Part shown: positions 25,369 through 35,499 of the stretch, one piece after another
How the letters are laid out: the number at the start of each line of letters is the position of its first letter
How positions within the stretch are numbered: position 1 is the stretch's first letter
Assembly: GCA_022792175.1 (NCBI GenBank)
Contig: JAAWAN010000032.1
Span: 62,001 to 126,000 of the forward strand
Length of the DNA: 64,000 bases
Source: Provencibacterium sp.
Lineage (GTDB): Bacteria; Bacillota; Clostridia; Oscillospirales; Ruminococcaceae
Reading direction: 5' to 3'
Made by a program: the position numbers and the translations under genes
The notes under the pieces: generated by a model
The model's input: only the letters and a program-made list of their open reading frames with translations
Told to the model about the DNA's origin: nothing
Database searches by the model: none

Positions 25369-25397
25369 ATTATACACACGGCGCAAGGATTTGTCAA
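25369..25397 (-). promoter_or_regulatory. Perfect consensus promoter of tRNA-Thr
   Basis: Minus strand: TTGACA, 17 nt, TATAAT, with no mismatch. Transcription would start about 25 nt before the mature tRNA 5' end. Confidence 0.9.
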
Positions 25398-25644
25398 TGG
25401 GTATTTTCACATTTTTTGTACTTTTTTGAAAAAAGAGAATCCGTATGCCGAAAAGAAGCCGCAAAAGCCGGAGGGACTCCCAAAGGACTCGCGGCCAGAA
25501 CAAAGATATGAAAGCCCTCACCGGCTCTGCCTCCGCTTTTGCGGAAACCCCAAGGCCCTTCACCGTCCACCGCATGGAGAGCACCGCCTTGCCGGTGTAT
25601 TCCCTCTCGGGAATACAAAATGCCTGTTTTTGCAGAAAGTACGC
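25398..25644. other. Gene-free stretch between divergent promoters
   Basis: The gap 25340-25802 holds the tRNA promoter, the aldo-keto reductase promoter and a small stem (GTATTCC/GGAATAC near 25599-25618). No gene is seen. Confidence 0.5.
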
Positions 25645-25672
25645 TTGTATAAAAACGGAAAACCGCTATAAT
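25645..25672 (+). promoter_or_regulatory. SigmaA promoter of the sugar-acid gene cluster
   Basis: TTGTAT (25645-25650), 16 nt, TATAAT (25667-25672). It precedes the aldo-keto reductase and possibly the whole run to the dehydratase. Confidence 0.7.
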
Positions 25673-25802
25673 GAAAAGAGAAGCCAAACATCCGAAAATT
25701 CTTTGACGGCCGCCGGCTTATGAAGGAAAAAGAAAAGGCGGCAAAAGACGAAAACAGTGCTCCGGCCTGCCCTGTTTTCAGAAGAATGAGGGAGGAAAGG
25801 AA

Positions 25803-26816
25803 ATGGAAAAAGTGAAAGCGGCTTTGCCGCCCTGCAGAAAGCTCTATACAGGGGCAGAAATCCCCTGCATCGGCCTCGGGACCTTCGGCTCGGATAAATA
25901 CTCCGCCGAACAGGTCGCCGAGGCGGTCTATGGGGCCATCCGCTGCGGCTACCGGCTGATCGACTGCGCCAGCGTTTATCAAAACGAGAGACAGATAGGG
26001 CAGGTGCTGCAGCGCCTCCTGCAGCAGGGGGATATTCGCCGGGAGGAGCTGTTTGTCACCTCCAAGGTATGGAACGACATGCACGGGGAGGGCGATGTAC
26101 TGCGCGCCTGCAAAAAGAGCCTTGAGGATTTAAAGTTACACTATCTGGACCTCTACTTTGTCCACTGGCCCTTTCCCAACTACCATGCCCCGGGCTGCAG
26201 CGGGGATGCCCGCAGCCCGGATGCACGGCCGTTTTCCGCAGAAGAGTTTATGACAGCCTGGCGGCAGTGCGAGCAGCTGGTAGAGGAGGGGCTGGTGCGC
26301 CATATCGGCATGAGCAACATGACCATTCCGAAGCTGCAGGCGGTATTGCCGCTGTGCAAAATACAGCCCGCAGCCCTGGAGATGGAGCTGCACCCCTCCT
26401 TTCAGCAGCCGGAGCTGTTTAACTACGCCAAAGAGCATCACATTCTGCCCATCGGCTACTGCCCCATCGGCTCCCCCTCCCGGCCGCAGCGGGACCGAAC
26501 GAAGGGGGATGTGGCAGATACCCAGCTGCCCGCCGTGTTGGCGGCGGCTGAGGCGCACCATATCCATCCGGCGCTCGTCTGCCTGAAATGGGCAGCGCAG
26601 AGAGGGCAGGTACCTATCCCCTTTTCGGTGAAGCAGGAGCAGTATACCGCCAACCTCCGGTGCGTCTGCGAGGACCCGCTCACCCCCGAGCAGATGCAGG
26701 CGATTGAAAGGGAGAACAAAAACTGCCGGCTGATTAAAGGGCAGGTGTTCTTGTGGGAAGGCGCCTGTGGCTGGGAGGACCTTTGGGACCCGGAGGGCTT
26801 TATCGTTAAGACTTAA
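25803..26816 (+). CDS. Aldo/keto reductase
   Basis: A 337-residue NAD(P)H-dependent oxidoreductase with the (beta/alpha)8 AKR fold. The catalytic tetrad is visible: Asp in YRLIDCASVY, Tyr in the same motif, Lys in TSKVW and His in YFVHWP. GMSNMTIPKLQ and the C-terminal coenzyme segment IPFSVKQEQ are typical. It would reduce an aldehyde or keto sugar, or oxidise an aldose. A GGGAGGAAAGG site precedes the ATG. The GH29 gene starts 37 nt later and the catabolic genes follow, so it probably acts on a sugar released by that enzyme, for example fucose or galactose. Confidence 0.9.
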   Translation: MEKVKAALPPCRKLYTGAEIPCIGLGTFGSDKYSAEQVAEAVYGAIRCGYRLIDCASVYQNERQIGQVLQRLLQQGDIRREELFVTSKVWNDMHGEGDVLRACKKSLEDLKLHYLDLYFVHWPFPNYHAPGCSGDARSPDARPFSAEEFMTAWRQCEQLVEEGLVRHIGMSNMTIPKLQAVLPLCKIQPAALEMELHPSFQQPELFNYAKEHHILPIGYCPIGSPSRPQRDRTKGDVADTQLPAVLAAAEAHHIHPALVCLKWAAQRGQVPIPFSVKQEQYTANLRCVCEDPLTPEQMQAIERENKNCRLIKGQVFLWEGACGWEDLWDPEGFIVKT

Positions 26817-26853
26817 ACATCCGGCCAGTTTGAGAGAAGGAAGGAAACCGCAC

Positions 26854-28326
<1,473 letters not shown>

Positions 28327-28401
28327 GCGGTTTTTGGCAGGCGGTTGCTCCTCTGTCGTTCCTGCGCAAAGGGGAACAAGGGCTTAAAAACAGGCCGGAC
28401 A

Positions 28402-28417
28402 GTATATACATGTATAC
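28402..28417. promoter_or_regulatory. Possible operator before kdgK
   Basis: A perfect 12-nt palindrome, TATACATGTATA (28405-28416), sits 22 nt before the kdgK start and overlaps a weak TATATA -10 box. GntR/FadR-type repressors of sugar-acid genes use TATAC-type half sites of this kind. It could let kdgK-eda-dgoD respond to a sugar acid; no such repressor gene is in the window. Confidence 0.35.
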
Positions 28418-28438
28418 ACACAGGGAGGAATGCAGAAG

Positions 28439-29383
28439 ATGCCAGAGGTTGTCACCCTCGGGGAAACGATGGCTGTGATGGCCCCGGCAGAGCCGGGGCC
28501 GCTGCGCTATGTTCATGAATACCGCCTGAAAATGGCGGGCGCCGAAAGCAATCTCGCCGTCGGGCTCTGCAAGCTTGGCCACAGCGCCGGATGGATCAGC
28601 CGCCTGGGTGAGGATGAGATGGGCTATTACCTGCTCGGCGCCATCCGCGGCGAGGGGGTGGATACCGGAAATGTTCAGATGGATGCGCAGCACCGCACCG
28701 GGCTGATGCTCAAACAAACCGGCAGCGGCGAGACGAAGGTTTTCTATTACCGGGAAAACTCCGCAGCCAGCTGCCTGTCCCCGGAGGACCTGCAGGAGGA
28801 ATATCTGGCCGGGGCCTCCATTTTATACCTGACGGGAATCACCCCGGCGCTCAGCGAAAGCTGCGAACAGGCCGCCCGAAAAATGGCCGATTACGCGGCT
28901 AAGAGCGGCATCCCGCTGGGGTTTGACCCCAATATCCGCAAAAAGCTCTGGACGGGCCGGGATTTTCGTCCGCTGCTGAGAGAGCTGCTCTTTTCCTCCC
29001 GCATTGCCCTTTTAGGGCTGGATGAGGCAGAGGAGCTGCTCGGCTCGCGCGAGCCGCAGGCGATTGCGGCGCTGCTGCGCGAAAAGGGCGCTGCCTTTAT
29101 CGCCATCAAGGATGGCGGGCACGGGGCCTGGGTGGCCGACCGGCAGCGCCTTTTAAAGATAGAGCCGTTCCCCTGCCGCACGGTGGACTCCATCGGCGCG
29201 GGGGATGCCTTTAACGCCGGCTTCCTTTCCGGGATTCTGGAAGGCCGGGATTTAAAAAGCTGCGGGCGCATGGGCGCCATCGCCGGCGCGATGGCCACCG
29301 AAACGTTGGGGGATATCGAAAGCTATCCCTCCCGCAGCCAGCTGCAGCTGCGGCTTGAGGAAAAGCCCGAGCTGTTCCGATGA
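28439..29383 (+). CDS. kdgK: 2-keto-3-deoxygluconate/galactonate kinase (PfkB family)
   Basis: A 314-residue ribokinase-fold kinase. EVVTLGETMAVMAP opens it, GAESNLAVGLCKLG is the N-terminal PfkB signature, and DSIGAGDAFNAGFLSG holds the anion hole and catalytic Asp. It would phosphorylate 2-keto-3-deoxy-D-gluconate or -galactonate at C6. Two ATGs compete: the first (28430) is only one nt from GGGAGG, so I use the second (28439), nine nt away. The aldolase follows after 18 nt and the dehydratase after that, so with galactonate dehydratase nearby the galactonate form (DgoK role) is likely. Confidence 0.85.
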   Translation: MPEVVTLGETMAVMAPAEPGPLRYVHEYRLKMAGAESNLAVGLCKLGHSAGWISRLGEDEMGYYLLGAIRGEGVDTGNVQMDAQHRTGLMLKQTGSGETKVFYYRENSAASCLSPEDLQEEYLAGASILYLTGITPALSESCEQAARKMADYAAKSGIPLGFDPNIRKKLWTGRDFRPLLRELLFSSRIALLGLDEAEELLGSREPQAIAALLREKGAAFIAIKDGGHGAWVADRQRLLKIEPFPCRTVDSIGAGDAFNAGFLSGILEGRDLKSCGRMGAIAGAMATETLGDIESYPSRSQLQLRLEEKPELFR

Positions 29384-29401
29384 AGGGAGAGGACAGGAAA
29401 A

Positions 29402-30040
29402 ATGGATATGCGAAAAATTGTTCGGGAAAACCCGCTGCTCGCCATTCTGCGCAATGTCCCCTTAGAAAAAACGCTGCCCTATGTAGAGGCGGTCATGAAG
29501 GGGGGCGTGCGCTTCTTCGAGGTGGCGCTCAACACCCCTCATGCGCTCGAGCAGATTGCTCTCATGAAAAAGGAGTTCGGCAGCCAGGCGCTCATCGGCG
29601 CGGGCACCGCTATTTCAGTGGAGCGGGCCGAGGCTGCGCTGCAGGCCGGGGCGCAGTTTCTGCTCTCCCCCTCGAGCGATGAGCAGGTGCTCTCCTACTG
29701 CGAAAAAAACGGCGTTGCCCTTCTGCCCGGCGCGCTGACCCCCTCCGAGGTCACCGCCTGCCTGCGGCACGGATTTTCCACCATCAAGCTGTTCCCGGCC
29801 GGGAATATGCCGCGCGGCTACATCAAAAGTCTCAAGGGGCCGCTGGATGAGACCGACTATGTCGCCATCGGCGGCGTAAATCCCGGCAATCTGGAGGATT
29901 TTTTCCTGCAGGGCTATCTCGGTGTGGGACTGGGCAGCAGCATCGTCCCCAAAGAGGCCTTAAAGGAGGAGGACTGGGCAGCCTGCTCGGCCTATGTGGC
30001 CGGCATGGCGGCGCAGATTGAGCGGGTAAGAAAGAAGTAA
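29402..30040 (+). CDS. eda: KDPG/KDPGal aldolase
   Basis: A 212-residue class I aldolase that splits 2-keto-3-deoxy-6-phosphogluconate (or -galactonate) into pyruvate and glyceraldehyde-3-phosphate. The Schiff-base Lys129 is in FSTIKLFPA, the general base Glu40 in RFFEVALNTP, and phosphate binding in GGVNPGN and GVGLGSSIV. Length is normal. Its position between the kinase and galactonate dehydratase suggests the DgoA role. AGGACAGG precedes the ATG by eight nt. Confidence 0.9.
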   Translation: MDMRKIVRENPLLAILRNVPLEKTLPYVEAVMKGGVRFFEVALNTPHALEQIALMKKEFGSQALIGAGTAISVERAEAALQAGAQFLLSPSSDEQVLSYCEKNGVALLPGALTPSEVTACLRHGFSTIKLFPAGNMPRGYIKSLKGPLDETDYVAIGGVNPGNLEDFFLQGYLGVGLGSSIVPKEALKEEDWAACSAYVAGMAAQIERVRKK

Positions 30041-30043
30041 ATG

Positions 30044-30112
30044 CCGCCGGCGAAAGGCCGGCGGGATAGAGCGATTCCTCCGTTTTCCCGCTTTTACCGG
30101 CGGAAACGGAGG
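30044..30112 (+). repeat. Two stem-loops between aldolase and dehydratase genes
   Basis: CCGCCGGC gaaag GCCGGCGG (30044-30064) and CCTCCGTTT ... AAACGGAGG (30077-30112). Neither has a T-run. They look like mRNA-stabilising or processing hairpins within an operon rather than a terminator. Confidence 0.55.
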
Positions 30113-30140
30113 CCGGATAAAACGCAAGGAGGAGAGACTG

Positions 30141-31289
30141 TTGAAAATCAAAGCCGTAAACACCTATCTTGTCCGCCCGCGCTGGGGCTTTGTGGAAATA
30201 GAAACGGAGGATGGCCTCTGCGGCTGGGGAGAGGCGGTGCTCGAGGGACATGCCCGCGCGGTGCTCAGCTGCGTGGAGGAGATGAAGGATTATCTCCTTG
30301 GCGCAGACCCCCGGCGCATTGAAGATATCTGGACCACCCTCTACCGCGCCGGCTTCTACCGCGGAGGCGGAGTGATGATGAGCGCCATCTCCGGCATTGA
30401 CCAGGCGCTGTGGGATATCAAGGGCAAGCTCTTCAACGCCCCCGCCTATGAGCTGATGGGCGGGGCCTGCCGGGATAAGATGCGCGTCTATTCCTGGGTG
30501 GGCGGCGACCGCCCCGCGGATGTGGGACAGGAGGCCAGAAAAAAGAAGGAGGCGGGCTTCACCGCCGTTAAAATGAACGCGACCGAGGAGCTGCAGATGG
30601 TCGACTCCTATAATAAGATCGATGCCGTACTCGAGCGGGTGGCGGCCATTCGGGAAAGCTGCGGCAAACATTTCGGCATCGCCATCGATTTTCATGGCCG
30701 CGTTCATAAGCCGATGGCCAGAGTGCTGGCCAAAAAGCTGGAGGAATTTGACCCGATGTTTTTAGAGGAGCCGGTGCTCTGTGAAAACATGGAGAATTTT
30801 CGGGAAATTGCCGCCTGCTGCAACCTGCCCATCGCCACTGGCGAGCGGCTGTTCTCCAAATGGGACTTTAAGCGGCTGCTTGCGGCGGGCGGCATCGATA
30901 TCGTTCAGCCCGACCTCTCCCATGCGGGCGGCCTCACCGAGGTAAAAAAGATTGCCGCAATGGCCGAGGCCCATGATGTGGCGCTCGCCCCTCACTGCCC
31001 GCTCGGCCCCATTGCGCTGGCCGCCTGCCTGAATGTGGATGCCTGCAGCTATAACGCCGTCATCCAGGAGCAGAGCATCGGCATCCACTATAATGTGGGG
31101 AAAAGCGTGCTCGACTATATCAAAAACCCGGAGGATTTCGTGTTTACTGAGGGCTTTGTGCAGCTCCCCCGCCGTCCCGGACTGGGGGTCGAGGTCAACC
31201 GGGAGCTGGTTCTCGAGGAAAACCGCAGCCCCCACAACTGGAAAAACCCCGTCTGGCGCCATGAGGATGGCTCAATTGCCGAGTGGTAA
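30141..31289 (+). CDS. dgoD: D-galactonate dehydratase (enolase superfamily)
   Basis: A 382-residue mandelate-racemase-group enzyme. Metal ligands Asp183 (AIDFHGR), Glu209 (FLEEP) and Glu235 (ATGERLF) are in place, His185 fits the base on one face, and His285 in APHCPLGP the acid. The N-terminal capping domain starts KIKAVNTYLV. It removes water from D-galactonate to give 2-keto-3-deoxygalactonate. The start is TTG 30141 after AAGGAGGAGAG. Together with the upstream kinase and aldolase it completes the DeLey-Doudoroff-type route. Other MR-group acid-sugar dehydratases, for example fuconate-specific ones, cannot be excluded without active-site comparison. Confidence 0.88.
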   Translation: MKIKAVNTYLVRPRWGFVEIETEDGLCGWGEAVLEGHARAVLSCVEEMKDYLLGADPRRIEDIWTTLYRAGFYRGGGVMMSAISGIDQALWDIKGKLFNAPAYELMGGACRDKMRVYSWVGGDRPADVGQEARKKKEAGFTAVKMNATEELQMVDSYNKIDAVLERVAAIRESCGKHFGIAIDFHGRVHKPMARVLAKKLEEFDPMFLEEPVLCENMENFREIAACCNLPIATGERLFSKWDFKRLLAAGGIDIVQPDLSHAGGLTEVKKIAAMAEAHDVALAPHCPLGPIALAACLNVDACSYNAVIQEQSIGIHYNVGKSVLDYIKNPEDFVFTEGFVQLPRRPGLGVEVNRELVLEENRSPHNWKNPVWRHEDGSIAEW

Positions 31290-31303
31290 GCTCCCCCCAC
31301 TTT

Positions 31304-31344
31304 AAAAACGCCTGCAGGCCGGGTGCGGCCTGCAGGCGTTTTTG
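31304..31344. terminator. Bidirectional terminator between convergent operons
   Basis: AAAAACGCCTGCAGGCC pairs with GGCCTGCAGGCGTTTTT around GGGTGC. It ends the plus-strand sugar-acid cluster and the minus-strand glycosidase operon. Confidence 0.85.
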
Positions 31345-31433
31345 CTCACAGAAGAGTCAAACAGGGAAAAAACCAAAGCCTCTTGCCCCCCTGCCCGCGC
31401 CATTTTGTACCCGGCAGGGCTGCGAACCCCCGC

Positions 31434-32378
31434 TTATCCGGGCTGCCGGGCAGGGAAATTAAGCCGCAGTTTGGCGAACAGATCCTCCAAATCCAGCCGC
31501 ACATCCATCTGCTGATAAACCCGGATAGGCCTTATCCCCTCCTCCTGCGCCGGGAGATAGGCCATCGTTTTCCGGTCTACGCGGGGTGCGGGGAGCAGCC
31601 GGTAGCCGGCCGTGCGCTGGATTTCCTCGAGCAGCGCGCAGATGCAGCCCTCGTCTCCGAGCGTCCAGCTCTCCCCCTGCGGCCAGGCATCCGACCCGGG
31701 TACCTCCCGGTTAAACTGCTCAAGCTGCTCGAAGAGATAGCGGCCGATCTCCCCGCAGGGACGCACCTTGAGCTGCAGCTCGGCCAGCGAAACGGCAAAC
31801 TGCTTGTAGGTCCCCCGCGGCACCTGCCAGAGCGGCATGGCCGAACGAAAGACGATATTTGCCGCATGAATATCCTGCGAAAGGTTAAACTCCGGCCCGC
31901 CCTGCGGATAATCCCCGCCGCCAATCCAGATGCAGGTCATCCGGCTGCAGATTTCCGGCCGCAGCAAAATGGCGCAGGCCAGGTCGGTAATCGCCCCCTG
32001 CATGCCGATAAAGAGCGGACGCGGGTCGTCGCGCATCGCCTCCTCAATGATAAACTGCGCGCCGGCACTCACTATCGGGGTGCGCTCATCCGCCAGCGCC
32101 TGACTGGCCCCCAGCAGCACCAGGTATTTTCCCGTCAGCCCCAAAAGCGCCAACAGCCTTTCAATCTCCTCTTTGCTGGCGTCGGCCGTCCGGTGGCCGG
32201 GAAAGCGCTCCCCTCCTCCCCCGTCAAAGTGGCCGGCGATAATACCGCGCACATCAAAGCGGTCCATCATCAGCGCATGCACTACCGTGTACTGGTCATC
32301 CGCCTCGTTTTTGCAGTCGCTGTGGATAATATAGCGCACCTTTCTTTTCTCCGGCACCTGATAGGCATAGTTCCACAT
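31434..32378 (-). CDS. Nucleoside hydrolase-like protein
   Basis: A 314-residue protein of the inosine-uridine nucleoside hydrolase fold. The N-terminal calcium motif, usually DTDPGxDD, reads HSDCKNEADDQYTVVHAL: both final Asp residues are kept, but the start differs from classical enzymes. FDVRGIIAGHFDGG and the glycine-rich TCIWIGGGDYPQGGPEFNLSQDIHAA (with its metal-binding Asn and Asp) follow the family pattern. It may hydrolyse a nucleoside or another N- or O-riboside. ATG 32378 has GAGGGGAAGAG before it. It is the last gene of an operon of glycosidases, 16 nt after GH35, which hints at a glycan-derived substrate. Confidence 0.75.
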   Translation of the reverse strand: MWNYAYQVPEKRKVRYIIHSDCKNEADDQYTVVHALMMDRFDVRGIIAGHFDGGGGERFPGHRTADASKEEIERLLALLGLTGKYLVLLGASQALADERTPIVSAGAQFIIEEAMRDDPRPLFIGMQGAITDLACAILLRPEICSRMTCIWIGGGDYPQGGPEFNLSQDIHAANIVFRSAMPLWQVPRGTYKQFAVSLAELQLKVRPCGEIGRYLFEQLEQFNREVPGSDAWPQGESWTLGDEGCICALLEEIQRTAGYRLLPAPRVDRKTMAYLPAQEEGIRPIRVYQQMDVRLDLEDLFAKLRLNFPARQPG

Positions 32379-32394
32379 GCTGTCTCTTCCCCTC

Positions 32395-34137
32395 TCAGCC
32401 GATATCCGGCTCATCGCAAAGCGCAATGGTCTCTGCCGCTTTACCCTCGGTTTCAAAGAGGATAATTTCGTTCTCCCCCTGTTTTAAAAGCGGCGCGGGG
32501 ATATAGAGCCGCTTCTGCGGCCCGATCTCCCAGAACCGGCCGATGTTAAAGCCGTTGACAAAGGCGCAACCCTTCCCCCAGCCTGCAAAGTCAAGGAAGG
32601 TATCCCCCAGCTCCTGCGCTTCAAAGGTAAAGCGGTAGAAGGCCGGAAGCCCCGGCGAAAAGGGGGCCGAAAAGTCCACCCGGCGAATATCGTCGAGCGG
32701 CAGCGGATACTGCCGCCAGCCGTTTTGCATATGCCCGTTCAGCTGAACGCACTGGTCAATCCCCTTTCGCTGCTCCTCCAGCCGGGGGCCGAAATTCACC
32801 CGCCCCATGTTTTCTACCAGAATATCCAGAACGGCACCCCGCTCGAAGGAAACACCCAGCTCTGCCTCCTCGAGCAGCTCCCGGTCATAGAGGGTAACGG
32901 CGGGCCTGCCGTCTATAAACACCTGCGCCCGATCGTTCGCCCCACGCAGGCGGAGCTTATCTATATGCTCCTCGGTCTCAAGCAGCGAACGGTAGAGGAT
33001 ATATCCATAGCTCTGCCCCAGCCGCTCCATCGACTGGGGGAAGATGCTTTCTGCCGGCCCGCTCAGCTTTTCCAGCATGGAAAACAGCCCTGCCTTCTGC
33101 TGGACCGGCAGCTTTCCATAGTTTTTGCGGCGGATATCGGCCGAAAGCGGCACCTCCGGAATTTCCCGGTATTTGCGGATAATCTGCTGATAGCGCCGGT
33201 ATTTCTCGGTAATCTGCCCATCCTCGGTCAAAACGGCATCATAATCGTAGGAGGTCACGTCCGGCGTCAGTGCATCGTAGTAGTTGGAGCCGTTCATAAA
33301 GCCGAAGTTGGTGCCGCCCTCAAACATGTAGAAGTTGACATGCCCCAGTCGAAGCAGCTCGTCCAGGTCTTTTGCCGACTGCTCCAGATTCCCCTTCACA
33401 TGCCCGCCGCTGCCCCAGTGGTCAAACCAGCCTATCCAGAACTCGGTGCACATCAGCGGGCCGCCCTGCGTGTGCTCCCGCAGCACCGAGAAGCGCTCGG
33501 CAGCCTGCGATCCGAAATTCGCGGTAGGCAAAGCGCCCTCGGTCTTTCCCGCCAGCAGGCTTTCGGTAGCGGGCCCATCCGAGGTAATCAGCGGCACGCT
33601 GATCCCCTGCCTGCGCATCATCTCCCGCAGCGCCGCCGGATAGCTTCTGTCGGTGGCATAGGAGCCATATTCATTCTCCACCTGCATGAGAATCACCGGC
33701 CCGCCATGGTCCGCCTGCAGCGGGACAAGCCTTTTCATCAGTACCCGGTAGTAGTCTTCTACATGCTGCAGAAACGGCGGGTAGGAAAGCCTCAGCTTCA
33801 TCCCATCCTCCGCCAGCAGCCAGGCGGGAAGGCCGCCGAATTCCCACTCGGCGCAGATATAGGGGGAGGGGCGCAAAATGACAGTCAGCCCCAGCTCCTG
33901 CGCCAGCCGGATAAAACGCTCTACATCCAGCATCCCTTCAAAGCAGAAGGTTCCCTTCTTCGGCTCGTGCATGTTCCAGGGGATATAGGTTTCCACCGTA
34001 TTGCAGCCCAGCGCCTTAAGCTTTTCCAGCCGGTCCTGCCAGTATTCCGGCACCACCCTGAAATAATGGATAGCGCCGGAAATAATCTGCAGCGGCTGCC
34101 CATCCAGATAAAAGGTGTCCCTGATTTCTACGTTCAT
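32395..34137 (-). CDS. Beta-galactosidase (GH35)
   Basis: A 580-residue retaining glycosidase. The TIM barrel starts ISGAIHYFRVVPEYWQDRL, the acid/base motif ENEYG is at 154-158, and nucleophile Glu232 is in CTEFWIGWFDHWG. GGTNFGFMNG follows, and the beta-sandwich C-terminal domains end in GWGKGCAFVNGFNIGRFW. There is no signal peptide, so it is cytoplasmic. It removes terminal beta-galactose from short oligosaccharides. The next gene downstream is the nucleoside hydrolase-like one; the GH27 gene lies upstream. The galactose it releases may enter the galactonate route encoded just across the terminator. Confidence 0.92.
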   Translation of the reverse strand: MNVEIRDTFYLDGQPLQIISGAIHYFRVVPEYWQDRLEKLKALGCNTVETYIPWNMHEPKKGTFCFEGMLDVERFIRLAQELGLTVILRPSPYICAEWEFGGLPAWLLAEDGMKLRLSYPPFLQHVEDYYRVLMKRLVPLQADHGGPVILMQVENEYGSYATDRSYPAALREMMRRQGISVPLITSDGPATESLLAGKTEGALPTANFGSQAAERFSVLREHTQGGPLMCTEFWIGWFDHWGSGGHVKGNLEQSAKDLDELLRLGHVNFYMFEGGTNFGFMNGSNYYDALTPDVTSYDYDAVLTEDGQITEKYRRYQQIIRKYREIPEVPLSADIRRKNYGKLPVQQKAGLFSMLEKLSGPAESIFPQSMERLGQSYGYILYRSLLETEEHIDKLRLRGANDRAQVFIDGRPAVTLYDRELLEEAELGVSFERGAVLDILVENMGRVNFGPRLEEQRKGIDQCVQLNGHMQNGWRQYPLPLDDIRRVDFSAPFSPGLPAFYRFTFEAQELGDTFLDFAGWGKGCAFVNGFNIGRFWEIGPQKRLYIPAPLLKQGENEIILFETEGKAAETIALCDEPDIG

Positions 34138-34178
34138 TTTGTCCCGTCCTCCCGCAATTTCTGTATAAAAATATAAAT

Positions 34179-35486
34179 TTATCCAATCAGTTTAAAAAGT
34201 TTCCCATCGTGCGGTGCCAGCCGGGCCCCCAGCAGCTCTCCCTGCAGCGGTATCTCCTCCTGCGTCCAAAGCTCCTTCGCTTTTAAAACAGGGGTAAAGT
34301 CCTCTGCAAACTGTTCTACCTCCGTGAGAAGGCAGGAGATTTCCTGCGGTGCCGGCAGGAAATTAAACAGGGCGATATACCGCTCGCCCGTCTCCCGGTT
34401 TTTACTGCTCCAGATGGCGCAGCCGTCGTTTTTCTCAAATTGCCGTCCCTGAAAGGCGCTGTGCGTTAGGCGAAAGGCCTCCTGATTTTTGAGCAGCGAG
34501 AGGGTTTCGCTGTCCAGCTTTGTTAGCTCCGCGCCGATCATCAGAGGGGAGCCGAAAATGCACCACAGACTCAGCATGCAGCGCTGCTCCTCCTTCGAAA
34601 ATCGAGTATTCCGTTCGGCGCCGAAGCCCTTGCCGAGCCTTCCGAGCGGCAGCATGTCGCAATCCGGATAGCAGCCCGCCCGCCGGTGATCCTGCCAGAG
34701 CTCGCAGCGATCAAACATATTGCGCAGCAGCGCCCAGTCATCCCAGAAATCATCGGTAATGCGCCACATGTTGGCATATTTCTGATAGTGCCAGGCCTTT
34801 TCAATCAGCGCCGGCCCCGGGGAGAGGGAGAGAACCATCTCCCGGCCCGAGCGCTGAATGGCGCGCTGGAGCATCTCGATCTCGTGCGCGGCCGAATAGG
34901 GGTTATGCGGATACAGATTGGTATTGCAGATATCATCGCATTTGATAAAGTCCACTCCCCAGTCCGCATACAGGCTGATGATGGAATCATAATACTCCTG
35001 AGCACCGCTGACGTTTTTTCGGACTCCATACATATCCGGGTTCCAGCCGCAGATGGAGGAGGGGTCGGCGATATCCGCAGCCGTTACATCCGCTCCCCAT
35101 ACCGGCAGGTGCTTTTCCGCCGCCTGCCGCGGAATGCCGCGCATGATATGGATGCCGAAGCGAAGGCCCAGGCTGTGGATATATTCTGCCAGCGGGCCAA
35201 AGCCTCTGCCGCCTGCCGAGGATGGAAAACGCTCGACATCCGGCTGCAGCCTGCCAAAGCCATCCATCTCCAGTCCGCCAAAGGGGATATACTGATACTG
35301 TTCGCGCATGCTGCCGGGATTTTTCGCATACCACTGGATATCCACCACCACATATTCCCAGCCGGCCTCTTTGAGGTGCTCTGCCATAAACTCCGCGTTG
35401 GCCCTCACCTGCTGCTCGTTGACGGTGGTATCATAGTAGTCATAGCTGTTCCAGCCCATCGGTGCGTGGGAAATGCTGCATTTCAT
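34179..35486 (-). CDS. Alpha-galactosidase family enzyme (GH27)
   Basis: A 435-residue retaining glycosidase. APMGWNSYDYY is the GH27 start, VVDIQWY the second strand motif, FIKCDDICN carries the nucleophile, and WRITDDFWDDW the acid/base. LWCIFGSPLMIGAEL and a C-terminal beta domain complete it. The usual reaction is release of alpha-linked galactose; GH27 also has N-acetylgalactosaminidases and isomalto-dextranases. No signal peptide. ATG 35486 has TGAGGAGG about nine nt upstream and starts 13 nt after the unknown first gene of the operon. Confidence 0.88.
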   Translation of the reverse strand: MKCSISHAPMGWNSYDYYDTTVNEQQVRANAEFMAEHLKEAGWEYVVVDIQWYAKNPGSMREQYQYIPFGGLEMDGFGRLQPDVERFPSSAGGRGFGPLAEYIHSLGLRFGIHIMRGIPRQAAEKHLPVWGADVTAADIADPSSICGWNPDMYGVRKNVSGAQEYYDSIISLYADWGVDFIKCDDICNTNLYPHNPYSAAHEIEMLQRAIQRSGREMVLSLSPGPALIEKAWHYQKYANMWRITDDFWDDWALLRNMFDRCELWQDHRRAGCYPDCDMLPLGRLGKGFGAERNTRFSKEEQRCMLSLWCIFGSPLMIGAELTKLDSETLSLLKNQEAFRLTHSAFQGRQFEKNDGCAIWSSKNRETGERYIALFNFLPAPQEISCLLTEVEQFAEDFTPVLKAKELWTQEEIPLQGELLGARLAPHDGKLFKLIG

Positions 35487-35499
35487 TCTGCCTGCCTCC

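Noticed and set aside
32725-34176. 483-codon open frame opposite the GH35 gene
   Set aside because: Antisense shadow of an unmistakable beta-galactosidase.
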